Below, one piece after another: positions 15,906 to 23,885 of a stretch of DNA of 46,161 nt. Each line of letters opens with the position of its first letter. The stretch's first letter is position 1. The stretch comes from Chloroflexota bacterium (lineage in GTDB: Bacteria > Chloroflexota > Dehalococcoidia > JACQUA01). The notes under the pieces were generated by a model that was given only the letters and a program-made list of their open reading frames with translations, was not told where the DNA came from and searched no databases. Position numbers and translations under genes: made by a program. The stretch is from NCBI GenBank assembly GCA_016210565.1, contig JACQUA010000041.1:1-46161 (forward strand). Direction: 5' to 3'.

Positions 15906-16715
15906 CTACGTCGGGCGTGTCCCGGGGGCCGGGGTATTGGCGCCCTTCCGGCCGTCGGCCTGAAGGGCGGCCAACCCCTTGGCCAGGCCCAGCATCTCCA
16001 CCGGAATCGGGATGATAGTGCTGTTCCTCTCGCCGGCCATTTCCACCATGGTCTGCAAATACCGCAACTGGAGGGACGCGGGGTGCTTTTCCAGGACGTC
16101 GGCCGCCTCTGCCAGCATACCGGACGCGGCGCGCTCACCTTCGGCGTGGACGATCTTGGCCCGTTTTTCTCTCTCGGCCTCCGCCTGCCGCGCCATGGCC
16201 CTCTGCATGTTTTCAGGGAGCAGCACGTCTTTGACTTCGGCCACGGTGACTTTTACTCCCCACGGGGTTTCGGTCTGTTCATCGATGATCGTCTTCAAGC
16301 GGTCATTGATGCGGTCGCGGTGGGCCAGCAGTTCGTCCAGGTCCGACTGGCCGAGCACGCTTCTCAGGGTGGTCAAAGCGATCTGGGTGGTAGCATTGAA
16401 GTAGTCCTCAACCTGGATCACCGCCTTGGCCGGATCCGCCACCCGGAAGTACACCACGGCGTCAACCTTGATCGTCACGTTGTCCCTGGTGATGACTTCC
16501 TGAGGTTCCAGGACGATGGTTATGATCCGCTGGCTGACTTTGACCAGGTTGTCCACCACCGGGATGATCATGTTGAATCCGGGATTTCGGAGACCGATGA
16601 AACGTCCGAAACGGAGATGGACGCCTTGCTCCCACTGGCGGACTACCTTGATACCCAGGGCAGCCCAGAGAACCGCCAGCACCACGATCACTACGATAGG
16701 CAACAGGTTACTCAC
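15906..16715 (-). CDS. SPFH/stomatin-family membrane protein (slipin)
   Basis: 269 residues. One N-terminal membrane span (residues 4-25), then the SPFH domain with EQGVHLRFGRFIGLRNPGFN, RIITIVLEPQEVITRDNV, DAVVYFRV and TTLRSVLGQSDLDELL, and a C-terminal coiled coil rich in Ala/Glu/Arg (RAMARQAEAEREKRAKIVHAEGE). Start is GTG 16715 with AGGAGG 6 nt before it. Slipins scaffold membrane microdomains and usually pair with an NfeD protein; no NfeD is visible here. The small membrane protein downstream may be a partner (inference). Confidence 0.92.
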   Translation of the reverse strand: MSNLLPIVVIVVLAVLWAALGIKVVRQWEQGVHLRFGRFIGLRNPGFNMIIPVVDNLVKVSQRIITIVLEPQEVITRDNVTIKVDAVVYFRVADPAKAVIQVEDYFNATTQIALTTLRSVLGQSDLDELLAHRDRINDRLKTIIDEQTETPWGVKVTVAEVKDVLLPENMQRAMARQAEAEREKRAKIVHAEGERAASGMLAEAADVLEKHPASLQLRYLQTMVEMAGERNSTIIPIPVEMLGLAKGLAALQADGRKGANTPAPGTRPT

Positions 16716-17079
16716 TATTTACCTCCTGAGTCTAGTAAGAAAATCAAAAACCAAAAGTCAAGAATCAAATGAAGGAGGGCTGCCGGCTAACGGCTATCAG
16801 CCGTAGGGTGGGGGAAGCGCCTCGGCAGCCCGGTACTAAAATGCAGAATCCCGCGCAAAGATTCTTCGCTTCGCTCTCAATGACATTGTCACCCTGAGCG
16901 AAGTCGAAGGGTCTTTTCTCAAGACTGCACCACCAACGAAAGAACTTGTCCTGAGCAGAGCGAAGGATTCTTCGCCTACGCTCGCTGCGCTCGCTTCGCT
17001 CAGAATGACAGAGATGGGCGACTGACTGCTCATTCTTGAGTGTTGATTTGTCCGTTTGCATTCTGATATTTGAATTCGT
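16716..17079. repeat. Intergenic GAGCGAAG-module cluster
   Basis: No gene. Starts with AAAATCAAAAACCAAAAGTC words (16739-16770), then at 16860-17015 several facing modules of the forms GTCACCCTGAGCGAAGTCGAAGGGTC and TTCGCTTCGCTCAGAATGACA, i.e. a mosaic of long inverted repeats. Confidence 0.75.
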
Positions 17080-18420
17080 TCACGATTTCCCGGCTGCTTC
17101 CGCCACCTGCGCATAATGTTTGGCCTTTTCGTGTTCCTCTTCTTCGCCCTCCCTTATCTCCCACAGAGAAACAATCGGGAAGACTTTGGAGAAGACCACG
17201 TAGAGGAAGGCCAGCCCGCAAAATAGCCCGGCGGTAATGGAGATCTCGGCCCAGCTTGGCACGTAGAACATGCCCTCCCAGGGCAAACGCGGGTTTGACA
17301 GCGACGGGACCACGATCGTATACCGCTCAATCCACATCCCGATAATGATGAGAATAGAGGCAATGAGGCAACCCAGGATCGTTCTGGTTTTGCGGAAAGC
17401 CAGAATGAAAAACGGGATCACGAAGGCGGAGAAAATCATGGCCCAGTAGGCCCACATGAACTGACCCCAGAATTTGGACCGAAGCACGGCCATGTCGGAA
17501 GGTTCATTACCGTAGATACTGGTTATCCACTCCGATCCCGTGAAATAAAGCCACAGCAGTGTGAACACGACTAGCAAAACACCCAGGTTGTTGAAATGCA
17601 CCGGCCTCAGGTAGTCTTCCAGGTGATAGACCTTCCTCAGGATAACCATGGCGATGAGCAGGGCGGCAATCCCGGAATAGATCGCGCCCATCACGAAATA
17701 CGGCCCGAAGATACTGGCGTGCCAGCCCGGCTGAATCGTCATGGCAAATACCCAGGAGACGACGGTATGGACCGAGATGGCCAGGGGAATGATGAAGATG
17801 GCCATGATGCCTATGGCTCTGCCCAGCCTTTTTTTCTGCAGTTCTGTCCCGGTCCAGCCCAGCGAGAGCACCTCATAGAACCACCGCCGCTGGTCGGTGA
17901 AGGACAACCGGTCCCGCACCATGGCAATATCCGGGATCAAGGGCAGATAGAGGTAGACAATACTGCCGATAAAATAGGTGCCGATGGACATCACATCCCA
18001 CAGCAGGGGAGACGGGAAACGGCCAAAGATGAAGATGTTGAACATCCGGTCCGGCCTTCCCAGGTCGATGATGATATTGATCGGGCCGACCATCAGGGCG
18101 AAAACGGTAATGGCTTCGGCGGCCCTCGTGATGGGACGCCGCCAGCCCGCCTTGGTTACCCGCAGGATGGCGGATATGAGGGTGCCGGCGTGGCTGATGC
18201 CGACAAAGAAGACGAAATTAGTGATGTAGACCCCCCAGTACACAGGACGGCCCAGTCCGGTGATGCCCAGACCGCGAAGGGTCTGATAACCCCACACCGA
18301 TAATCCCCAGATGACTACGGCGAATAGCGATAAGGCAATTATGTAGAACTTGGGGGTGGTGTGGAAGATGGGCCGGAATACCGCCTCGTCTCTATCTTGA
18401 GTCTGGTTAAGGTTGTCCAC
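17080..18420 (-). CDS. NrfD/PsrC-family quinone-interacting membrane subunit
   Basis: 446 residues with about ten hydrophobic spans; the N-terminus has GVYITNFVFFVGISHAGTLISAILRV, typical of NrfD/PsrC/ActC/QrcD proteins, and later PINIIIDLGRPDRMFN. It would exchange electrons with menaquinone in the membrane. The GTG start at 18420 (AAGGAG upstream) overlaps the end of the 4Fe-4S subunit gene by 14 bp, showing translational coupling. Length and sequence match the PsrC/QrcD type. It is the last gene of the respiratory operon. Confidence 0.92.
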   Translation of the reverse strand: MDNLNQTQDRDEAVFRPIFHTTPKFYIIALSLFAVVIWGLSVWGYQTLRGLGITGLGRPVYWGVYITNFVFFVGISHAGTLISAILRVTKAGWRRPITRAAEAITVFALMVGPINIIIDLGRPDRMFNIFIFGRFPSPLLWDVMSIGTYFIGSIVYLYLPLIPDIAMVRDRLSFTDQRRWFYEVLSLGWTGTELQKKRLGRAIGIMAIFIIPLAISVHTVVSWVFAMTIQPGWHASIFGPYFVMGAIYSGIAALLIAMVILRKVYHLEDYLRPVHFNNLGVLLVVFTLLWLYFTGSEWITSIYGNEPSDMAVLRSKFWGQFMWAYWAMIFSAFVIPFFILAFRKTRTILGCLIASILIIIGMWIERYTIVVPSLSNPRLPWEGMFYVPSWAEISITAGLFCGLAFLYVVFSKVFPIVSLWEIREGEEEEHEKAKHYAQVAEAAGKS

Positions 18421-19105
18421 GCCATTCTCCTTCGGTCAGATAGATCACTTTAGGATGCGTCCCCAGGTCCTCGAGCACGCGGAAAGCCCGCGGACTCCGT
18501 TCGAGCTGGGCAACCATGCTGTTCGGGTCGTCCAGGTCACCGAAAAACATGGCCTTGGTGGGACAACTTTCAACGCAGGCGGGCACAATGTCTCCGTCCC
18601 TCAGGGGCCGGTTCTCCTTCTTCGCCCGGGCCTTCCCTGCCCGTATCCGCTGGCTGCAGAAGGTGCACTTTTCCACGACACCCCGCGTCCTCACATAGAC
18701 CTCGGGGTTCAACATGGCTTTCGTCTCTTCCGGCCACTGGGGGTCGTACCAGTTGAAGTAGCGCCGGGTATAAGGGCAGGCCACGGTACAGAAGCGACAA
18801 CCGATGCACCGCGTGTAGATTTGAGCCACCACGCCATCTTCATTCTTGTAGGTAGCGTTTACCGGGCAAACCCTGACGCAGGCCGGTTGATCGCAGTGGT
18901 TACACGGCATGGGCATGAATCTCGGCTTTACCCGGGGGAATTCCCCTTCGGCGGTGGGCAGCAGGTGCATCCAGAAGATACCCCTTCCCTTTTCGGCCTG
19001 GTCCGGCCCGGCCACGGGAACGTTGTTTTCCGCCCGGCAGGCCACCACGCAGGCCTGGCAGCCGGTGCATTTATCCAGGTCAATGACCATGGCTAGGCGT
19101 GTCAA
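18407..19105 (-). CDS. Four-cluster ferredoxin subunit (QrcC/NrfC/DmsB type)
   Basis: 232 residues with four [4Fe-4S] motifs: CTGCQACVVACRAE near the start, CNHCDQPACVRVCP, CIGCRFCTVACP and a last cluster CTFCSQR...CVESCP. It relays electrons between the molybdopterin-type subunit and the NrfD protein. TTG 19105 is taken as start since GGAGG stands 9 nt before it; an ATG at 19090 is possible. No signal peptide, so export would be piggy-backed on the TAT signal of the large subunit, as known for this family. Overlaps the downstream NrfD gene. Confidence 0.93.
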   Translation of the reverse strand: MTRLAMVIDLDKCTGCQACVVACRAENNVPVAGPDQAEKGRGIFWMHLLPTAEGEFPRVKPRFMPMPCNHCDQPACVRVCPVNATYKNEDGVVAQIYTRCIGCRFCTVACPYTRRYFNWYDPQWPEETKAMLNPEVYVRTRGVVEKCTFCSQRIRAGKARAKKENRPLRDGDIVPACVESCPTKAMFFGDLDDPNSMVAQLERSPRAFRVLEDLGTHPKVIYLTEGEWRGQP

Positions 19106-19407
19106 ATTAGAATGCCTCCAGGCTTAAGTTCCAAATTCCAGGTACCAAATTCCAAACGATCTCCGGTGCGCCTGCGGCGCACCGTGAAGGATGACAACGT
19201 TGTTGCGCTGTCATTCTGAGCGAAGCAAGCGCAACGAGCGTAGTCGAAGAATCCTTCGCTGCGCCCAGGACAGGTTCTTTCGAGGTGGGGCGCCGGATGA
19301 AAGACCCTCCGACTTCGCTCAGGGTGACAGCCCATTTTCTGAGCATGTAAGGCCCACACAGGCGGGACGCTTGTGCCACTGGTGTCTTTCGTCATTCGTC
19401 ATTTTCG
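19106..19407. repeat. Repeat insertion inside the respiratory operon
   Basis: 302 bp between the large subunit and ferredoxin genes, with no gene. Contains TTCTGAGCGAAGCAAGCG (19211) facing TTCGCTCAGGGTGACA (19313), giving a long potential hairpin, plus a CACAGGCGGGACGCTTGTG hairpin (about 19357-19375). Such hairpins could weaken expression of the two downstream subunits. Confidence 0.65.
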
Positions 19408-21858
19408 TCAGTCCGTTGCCTTGTATATCTTGACGCGGGTGGCGCCCCACGCCGGCGTCCCGACCAGGTAGTCCATGTCGGAGACCATGACCGTGTTCGG
19501 ATTGACGCCGGAATCTTTGGCCCATCGTCCCCACCCCTTGTGCCCAAAGCCCACAGGCATATTGATCACCTCGGGCATGGCGCCCGGATACAATTTGACC
19601 CTCACCTTGAACTTCCCCAGCGGGGACTCCACCCAGGCCTGGGCGCCTTCTTTGATGCCCAGTTCATGGGCCGTCTCCGGATTCATTTCGACCCAGCTCG
19701 TCCACCTGCCGGGTACATGGGCGCCATAGCTTTCCAGGAGGAAGGGAGTATTGGCCCCTCTTCCCTGCGCCAGCATCATCGGTTTATACGTATTAAGATA
19801 AAATGGATAGTCTTTTTCATCGCCAGATATCCGTGGTTCTTCATAATGTGGGAGATAAATCTCGTCGCCGCGGGCTTTGATTTTCATGCCGCTGAGCATG
19901 CTGTCCAGCGCCCTGTCCGGCGCCGTGCCCCTGGCGCCCGCTTCCTTCTGCGCCAAGCTTTCCAGTTTTCCCTTCATCGTCTGGGAATAGAACTCGAATT
20001 TCCCGGACGGGGTGGAGAACTTGAAGGCGACGGAGGCCGCCGTCCCTTCGTCCCACCAGCCGCCCTGCTCCACCAGCTTGTTCCAGTAGTCGTCAAAGTT
20101 GTTGCCCTGGGGGGAACCCTGTCCCTTCCCGGCAACTCCCGTTACAGCCTCCTGGACGGCCCGCCGATAGCTTTTCCAGGGGAACGATTCACTGACGCTC
20201 CCGCCCATCATGTGGGACAGGGTGATGATGACATCACCGGTGTTGGCCGTGTCGTACAGGGGCTCCACCACTGGCTGGCGGAGTCCGAACATAGGATAAC
20301 CGGGCGTCGGCGAAATGATGTCGTCGTCCCATCTTTCCAGGAAGGTGGAATCCGGCAGCACCAGGTCGGCGTGCAGGGTGGTGTCATCCCGGAACGGCGA
20401 AAAACTGACGATGAAGGGTACGTTCTTCAGAGCATCGGCAAAAGCCTGGGCTTCAAGCTGGCTGTAGGCCGGATTGACGTAATACAAGAACAGGGCGTTG
20501 ACTTTGTAAGGGGACCCGCTCTTCAGGCTTTCGGTGAAGGCCCGTCCCACGCTGGTGGCCAGGGGGAAGCCGGCGCCGCCGGCCCCGTCCAGGCGCGGCT
20601 GTCCCAGACCGGCGGCGGCGACCGCATCCTTCCTGGCTTCCGGCCAGGCCGCGAAAGGCGGCAACCGCCGCTCCTGGATGCCTCCCGGCTTATTGAAGTT
20701 GCCCATCAAGGCGTTGAGGCAGTGGACGGCCCACTGGTTGTAAAGACCATTGGTGTGGCCTCCACAACCCCTGCCGCCCAATGCCAGGGAAGGCTGGTAA
20801 CGCGCAAACTCCCTCGCCAGCCTGACAATGTCCGCCTCGGAGACTCCGGTTATCCTGGCCACCGAAGCGGGGCTACAGTCCCGGAGCACCACGGTCTTGA
20901 AACCGGTGTGCTTCCTGCCCGACCCGTCCTCCCAGTCTTCGAAGCCGAAGCCTTGTTTGGATACAAAATCCTCGTCGTACAGCCCATCTCTGACGATGAC
21001 ATGGGCCAGGCCCAGCGCCAGGGCGCCGTCGGTCCCGGGTTTAACATACACCTGTTGATCGGATTTCGCCGCCGACATGGAGAGCCGGGTGTCAACCTGG
21101 ACAATCTTCGTCCGGATACCCGGCCTGCCCTGTCTCAGGACCCCGTACAGGCGGGCGACCTCCACGGTCGGCCGCCACGCCTCGGCCCAGGCCGCACCGA
21201 AGAAGATGACATAGTTGGCATTCACCAGGTCAAAGGCCAGGGGGTCTTCGCTTCCCTGCGACAGGTAATAGGCTTTGAGAGCCGTGTCCGCCCCGGCGCC
21301 GCTCAAAACAATGTCATTGGGTGAACCGTAAGCGTTCAGGAACTGCTTCACGAGGTTGTGCATGTGGCCCCGGTAACGGGCGCCCATGAAGGCGAGTGTG
21401 TGGGGTTGTCCCTGGTCCCGGATGGCCTTCAGCCTCTGGGCAGCTATTTCCAAAGCCTGCGGCCAGGTGATGGACTCCCATTTGCCCTCTCCCCTCTCCC
21501 CGGTCCGCCGCAAGGGGGTGCGGATGCGGTCGGGGTCATAGAGGACCTGCAGGGCCGCCTGCCCTTTGGGACAGGTGCCGCCGTGGTTAGTGGGAAAAAG
21601 CTTGTTTCCATCTACTTTGACGGCCTTTCCATCCACCACCTTGACCCTCAGGCCGCAGCCGGCGTCACATTGGAGACATACCGTGGACAGCCACCGGGGT
21701 TCGCCTGGCAGCAGCGGGGTTTCGGCGGCCTCGTTGACCACCTGGGTCGCCGCCTCGACGGCGGGGAGGCCCCGCATGACGGCATAGCCGGCCGCGGTCG
21801 CTCCCGCGATCTTCAGAAAGGTCCTCCGGTTTATGGCCAGTTTTTCGTCGTCAATCAT
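19408..21858 (-). CDS. TAT-exported molybdopterin-oxidoreductase-family large subunit (QrcB/ActB/PsrA-like)
   Basis: 816 residues. TAT signal with R11-R12 (NRRTFLKIAGATAAGYAVM). A [4Fe-4S] motif C61-LQ-C64-DAG-C68 and C96 opens the molybdopterin domain; GRGCGGHTNGLYNQWAVHCLNAL and the C-terminal dinucleotide-binding domain (NPETAHELGIKEGAQAWVESPLG) follow. In the stretch aligned with the Mo-ligand loop (YGSPNDIVLSGAGADTALK) I see no Cys or Sec, which would fit a non-catalytic scaffold as in Qrc and ACIII; that alignment is by eye. It lies downstream of the pentaheme cytochrome and upstream of ferredoxin and NrfD subunits, the Qrc gene order. Confidence 0.9.
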   Translation of the reverse strand: MIDDEKLAINRRTFLKIAGATAAGYAVMRGLPAVEAATQVVNEAAETPLLPGEPRWLSTVCLQCDAGCGLRVKVVDGKAVKVDGNKLFPTNHGGTCPKGQAALQVLYDPDRIRTPLRRTGERGEGKWESITWPQALEIAAQRLKAIRDQGQPHTLAFMGARYRGHMHNLVKQFLNAYGSPNDIVLSGAGADTALKAYYLSQGSEDPLAFDLVNANYVIFFGAAWAEAWRPTVEVARLYGVLRQGRPGIRTKIVQVDTRLSMSAAKSDQQVYVKPGTDGALALGLAHVIVRDGLYDEDFVSKQGFGFEDWEDGSGRKHTGFKTVVLRDCSPASVARITGVSEADIVRLAREFARYQPSLALGGRGCGGHTNGLYNQWAVHCLNALMGNFNKPGGIQERRLPPFAAWPEARKDAVAAAGLGQPRLDGAGGAGFPLATSVGRAFTESLKSGSPYKVNALFLYYVNPAYSQLEAQAFADALKNVPFIVSFSPFRDDTTLHADLVLPDSTFLERWDDDIISPTPGYPMFGLRQPVVEPLYDTANTGDVIITLSHMMGGSVSESFPWKSYRRAVQEAVTGVAGKGQGSPQGNNFDDYWNKLVEQGGWWDEGTAASVAFKFSTPSGKFEFYSQTMKGKLESLAQKEAGARGTAPDRALDSMLSGMKIKARGDEIYLPHYEEPRISGDEKDYPFYLNTYKPMMLAQGRGANTPFLLESYGAHVPGRWTSWVEMNPETAHELGIKEGAQAWVESPLGKFKVRVKLYPGAMPEVINMPVGFGHKGWGRWAKDSGVNPNTVMVSDMDYLVGTPAWGATRVKIYKATD

Positions 21859-21865
21859 GTTGGAA

Positions 21866-22010
21866 TGAGAATCCAGAAGTCAGAATGCAGAAGTCGGTAG
21901 TCAGAATCCAGAATCCAGAAGTCAGAACATTCTTGGAACTAAGAATCCGGAATGAGCGCCGGATTCTCCATTCTGAATTCTGAATTCTGAATTCTGGCTT
22001 CTGACTTCTT
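21866..22010. repeat. Short-word array with inverted halves
   Basis: Left arm repeats CAGAATCCAGAAGT (21866-21928); right arm repeats TTCTGAATTCTGAATTCTGG (21961-22010), the same words reversed. Sits in the gap between the pentaheme cytochrome and large-subunit genes and could form a long imperfect hairpin. Nothing else is recognised up to 22146. Confidence 0.7.
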
Positions 22011-22146
22011 GAGGTCATTTTGAGTTTTGATTCTTGGCCTTACTGCAAAAAGGTCAAAAACCTGAATGTTGAGCTGTTTTTTGTATCTGATTTTCTGCTC
22101 ATTGTGGCCGAAACATAGCTTTTTGCAGTAACGCCATTCTTGCATT

Positions 22147-22671
22147 TTACTGGTGGCAGGTGTAGCAATCGGTCGAAGCTTTTCTTTGCTCATGGCACTT
22201 GAGGCAGGCGTCCATCAGGTCCCTCCCATATTGTCCCCCCGATCCCTTCCGCCCGAAACCGGTGACGCCGGCAGCGCTCGAGCCGATGTCCCCATGGCAG
22301 CTCTGGCACTGAATCCCGGCGCTGATATGCGGCTCATGGGTGTAGACAATGTCATCATTCAGTCTGAAGAGGCGTACCCAGGGTATCTCCTGTCTCTTCT
22401 CGACGTAGTTCCTGATCTTTTCCGGTTCCGGATTGTCCGTCACCTTGTTCTGGTGGCAGGAGAAACAAAAGTCCTTGCCCGGGATTCCCGCCCGCGCCGA
22501 GGTGGCCACGGTGGTGTGGCAGGAGGTGCACGTCAGGAAGGGGCTGTGCTTCTGGTGGTTGAAAGCGATCGGCTGCGTCACGGTAGCTCTATTCTCCACA
22601 TTCGCCGTTAGACCCAGGGCCGCCAATCCGAGGACCGCCAGACCTGCGACAAAGATTAGCCATTCCTTCAT
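22147..22671 (-). CDS. Pentaheme c-type cytochrome (QrcA/ActA-like)
   Basis: 174 residues. One N-terminal membrane anchor (residues 4-23) and five CxxCH heme sites at C48, C69, C122, C156 and C169 (CTSCH, CFSCH, CQSCH, CLKCH, CYTCH). Extra histidines (NHQKHS, YTHEPHI) can serve as distal ligands. Small anchored multiheme cytochromes of this kind accept electrons from the quinone-oxidising complex in Qrc (six hemes) and ACIII (five hemes). Its ATG overlaps the stop of the diheme cytochrome gene (ATGA), so both are translated together. Confidence 0.92.
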   Translation of the reverse strand: MKEWLIFVAGLAVLGLAALGLTANVENRATVTQPIAFNHQKHSPFLTCTSCHTTVATSARAGIPGKDFCFSCHQNKVTDNPEPEKIRNYVEKRQEIPWVRLFRLNDDIVYTHEPHISAGIQCQSCHGDIGSSAAGVTGFGRKGSGGQYGRDLMDACLKCHEQRKASTDCYTCHQ

Positions 22672-23453
22672 TTCAAGTCCTTCAGATAGTTCCAGAGGGC
22701 GTCCAGGTCGCCTTCGGGAAGCCTGTCCGCTTTGAAACCGGGCATCATGCCTTTCCCTTCGCGCGTGACCGAATTGAAAGCCTCCCTGGTACTTCTATCA
22801 GCGATACTCTTCACTGCCGGCCCCAGCCCCTGCCCCCCTCCCGGATGACAGGCATTACATTGCTGTTCGAAGATCCTCTGGCCCACGCCACCCCCCGCGG
22901 CCTCATCTCCCTTTGCTACAACGGTGACCTGGGGCTTCGGCGCCGGAGTCTGCAGCGCTGCCGCGACAGTGGGTTTCTCAGGTCCGGTAGTTGGCTGGGG
23001 CTTCGGCGACGGGGCCGGCTTCTCCGCCGCGGCGACTGGCGCGCCCATCAGGAACGCCCACATCCCATTGATGTCACTATCCGACACCCTGTCCGCCTTG
23101 AATCCAGGCATCGTTCCCACCCCATTCCGCACCACCCGGGCGAAGCCTTCGGCATTCATTTTCGCTCCGAGCGCCCTCAGACCCGGGCCTATCCCAGCCC
23201 CACCGCCAGGGTGGCAGGCATTACATTCCCGGCCAAATACCGCCTGCGCAGCCGCCGAACTTCCAGCCACCCCCACGTTGCCTGAAGTCCCTGTGACGGG
23301 ATCGTCGGCAACAACCGGAAAGGTCTTGGTGAAAGATGGGGTAGGGGTAGAAATCGGAAAAGGACCCTGGCGGCACCCCGCTGCCAGAGCAAAAAAAATC
23401 AGGAGAACCCCTCCTGATAGGACCCGGGACCTCTGTCCCATAAAAGAACTCAT
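22668..23453 (-). CDS. Tandem diheme class I cytochrome c lipoprotein
   Basis: 261 residues. Signal peptide with lipobox LAAGC (Cys27). Two homologous cytochrome c domains: ECNACHPGGG with a Met ligand in GTMPGFKADR (residues 70-138), and QCNACHPGGG with GMMPGFKADR (residues 189-258). They are joined by a Pro/Lys/Ala-rich linker (140-172). The near-repeat of whole motifs shows internal duplication. It is the first gene of the operon and is likely the outward electron carrier of the complex. Regulatory direct repeats lie 60-80 bp upstream of its start. Confidence 0.93.
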   Translation of the reverse strand: MSSFMGQRSRVLSGGVLLIFFALAAGCRQGPFPISTPTPSFTKTFPVVADDPVTGTSGNVGVAGSSAAAQAVFGRECNACHPGGGAGIGPGLRALGAKMNAEGFARVVRNGVGTMPGFKADRVSDSDINGMWAFLMGAPVAAAEKPAPSPKPQPTTGPEKPTVAAALQTPAPKPQVTVVAKGDEAAGGGVGQRIFEQQCNACHPGGGQGLGPAVKSIADRSTREAFNSVTREGKGMMPGFKADRLPEGDLDALWNYLKDLK

Positions 23454-23885
23454 TTGCTTTTCTGTGACTAAGCTGTAAGAACTAGTCGCTTTATTAACAG
23501 GATAGCAGACTAACCTTACAATTGACCTTACATCTCTGCAAGTTTCACGGTCAATTTTGTCATTTTCATTTAATTTTCATTTCAGCGGCACAGGCGTCCC
23601 GACACGCTCTCCCGCCCGGAGACGCCCACACATAGCGGCTGGGCGTCGAACCCGACAGGGGCAAGCCCTGTCGTTGCGTGGCCGGGCCAGACCAGCTTCC
23701 GTCCAAACACGACTCGTCTCCATCGAGAGTCGGCAACCCCAAAGGTGGCCGCACCCACAGGCGGGACGCCTGTGGCACTGAATTCCCCAATGAATTTGTA
23801 TGTTCAGACATCACACATTACAATATAGACAAAGAGAACCATTTTGGCTTACAATATACCCACACCACCATATGGAAAATCGGTT
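23454..23885. other. Divergent intergenic region with hairpins
   Basis: Promoter region between the cytochrome operon and the kinase gene. Besides the operator candidate it holds a CGACAGGGGCAAGCCCTGTCG hairpin (23653-23673) and a CACAGGCGGGACGCCTGTG hairpin (about 23757-23775). No gene is supported. Confidence 0.6.
23511..23533 (-). promoter_or_regulatory. Direct-repeat operator candidate of the cytochrome operon
   Basis: Read on the minus strand: TGTAAGG-TCAAT-TGTAAGG, two copies with a 12-bp period, about 60-80 bp upstream of the diheme cytochrome start. Matches the arrangement before the response regulator gene and the cytochrome pseudogene. Confidence 0.6.

Noticed and set aside
19540..21324. 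Long plus-strand open frame of 594 codons
   Set aside because: It is antisense to the molybdopterin subunit gene, has no family motifs, and arises from GC-rich codon use.
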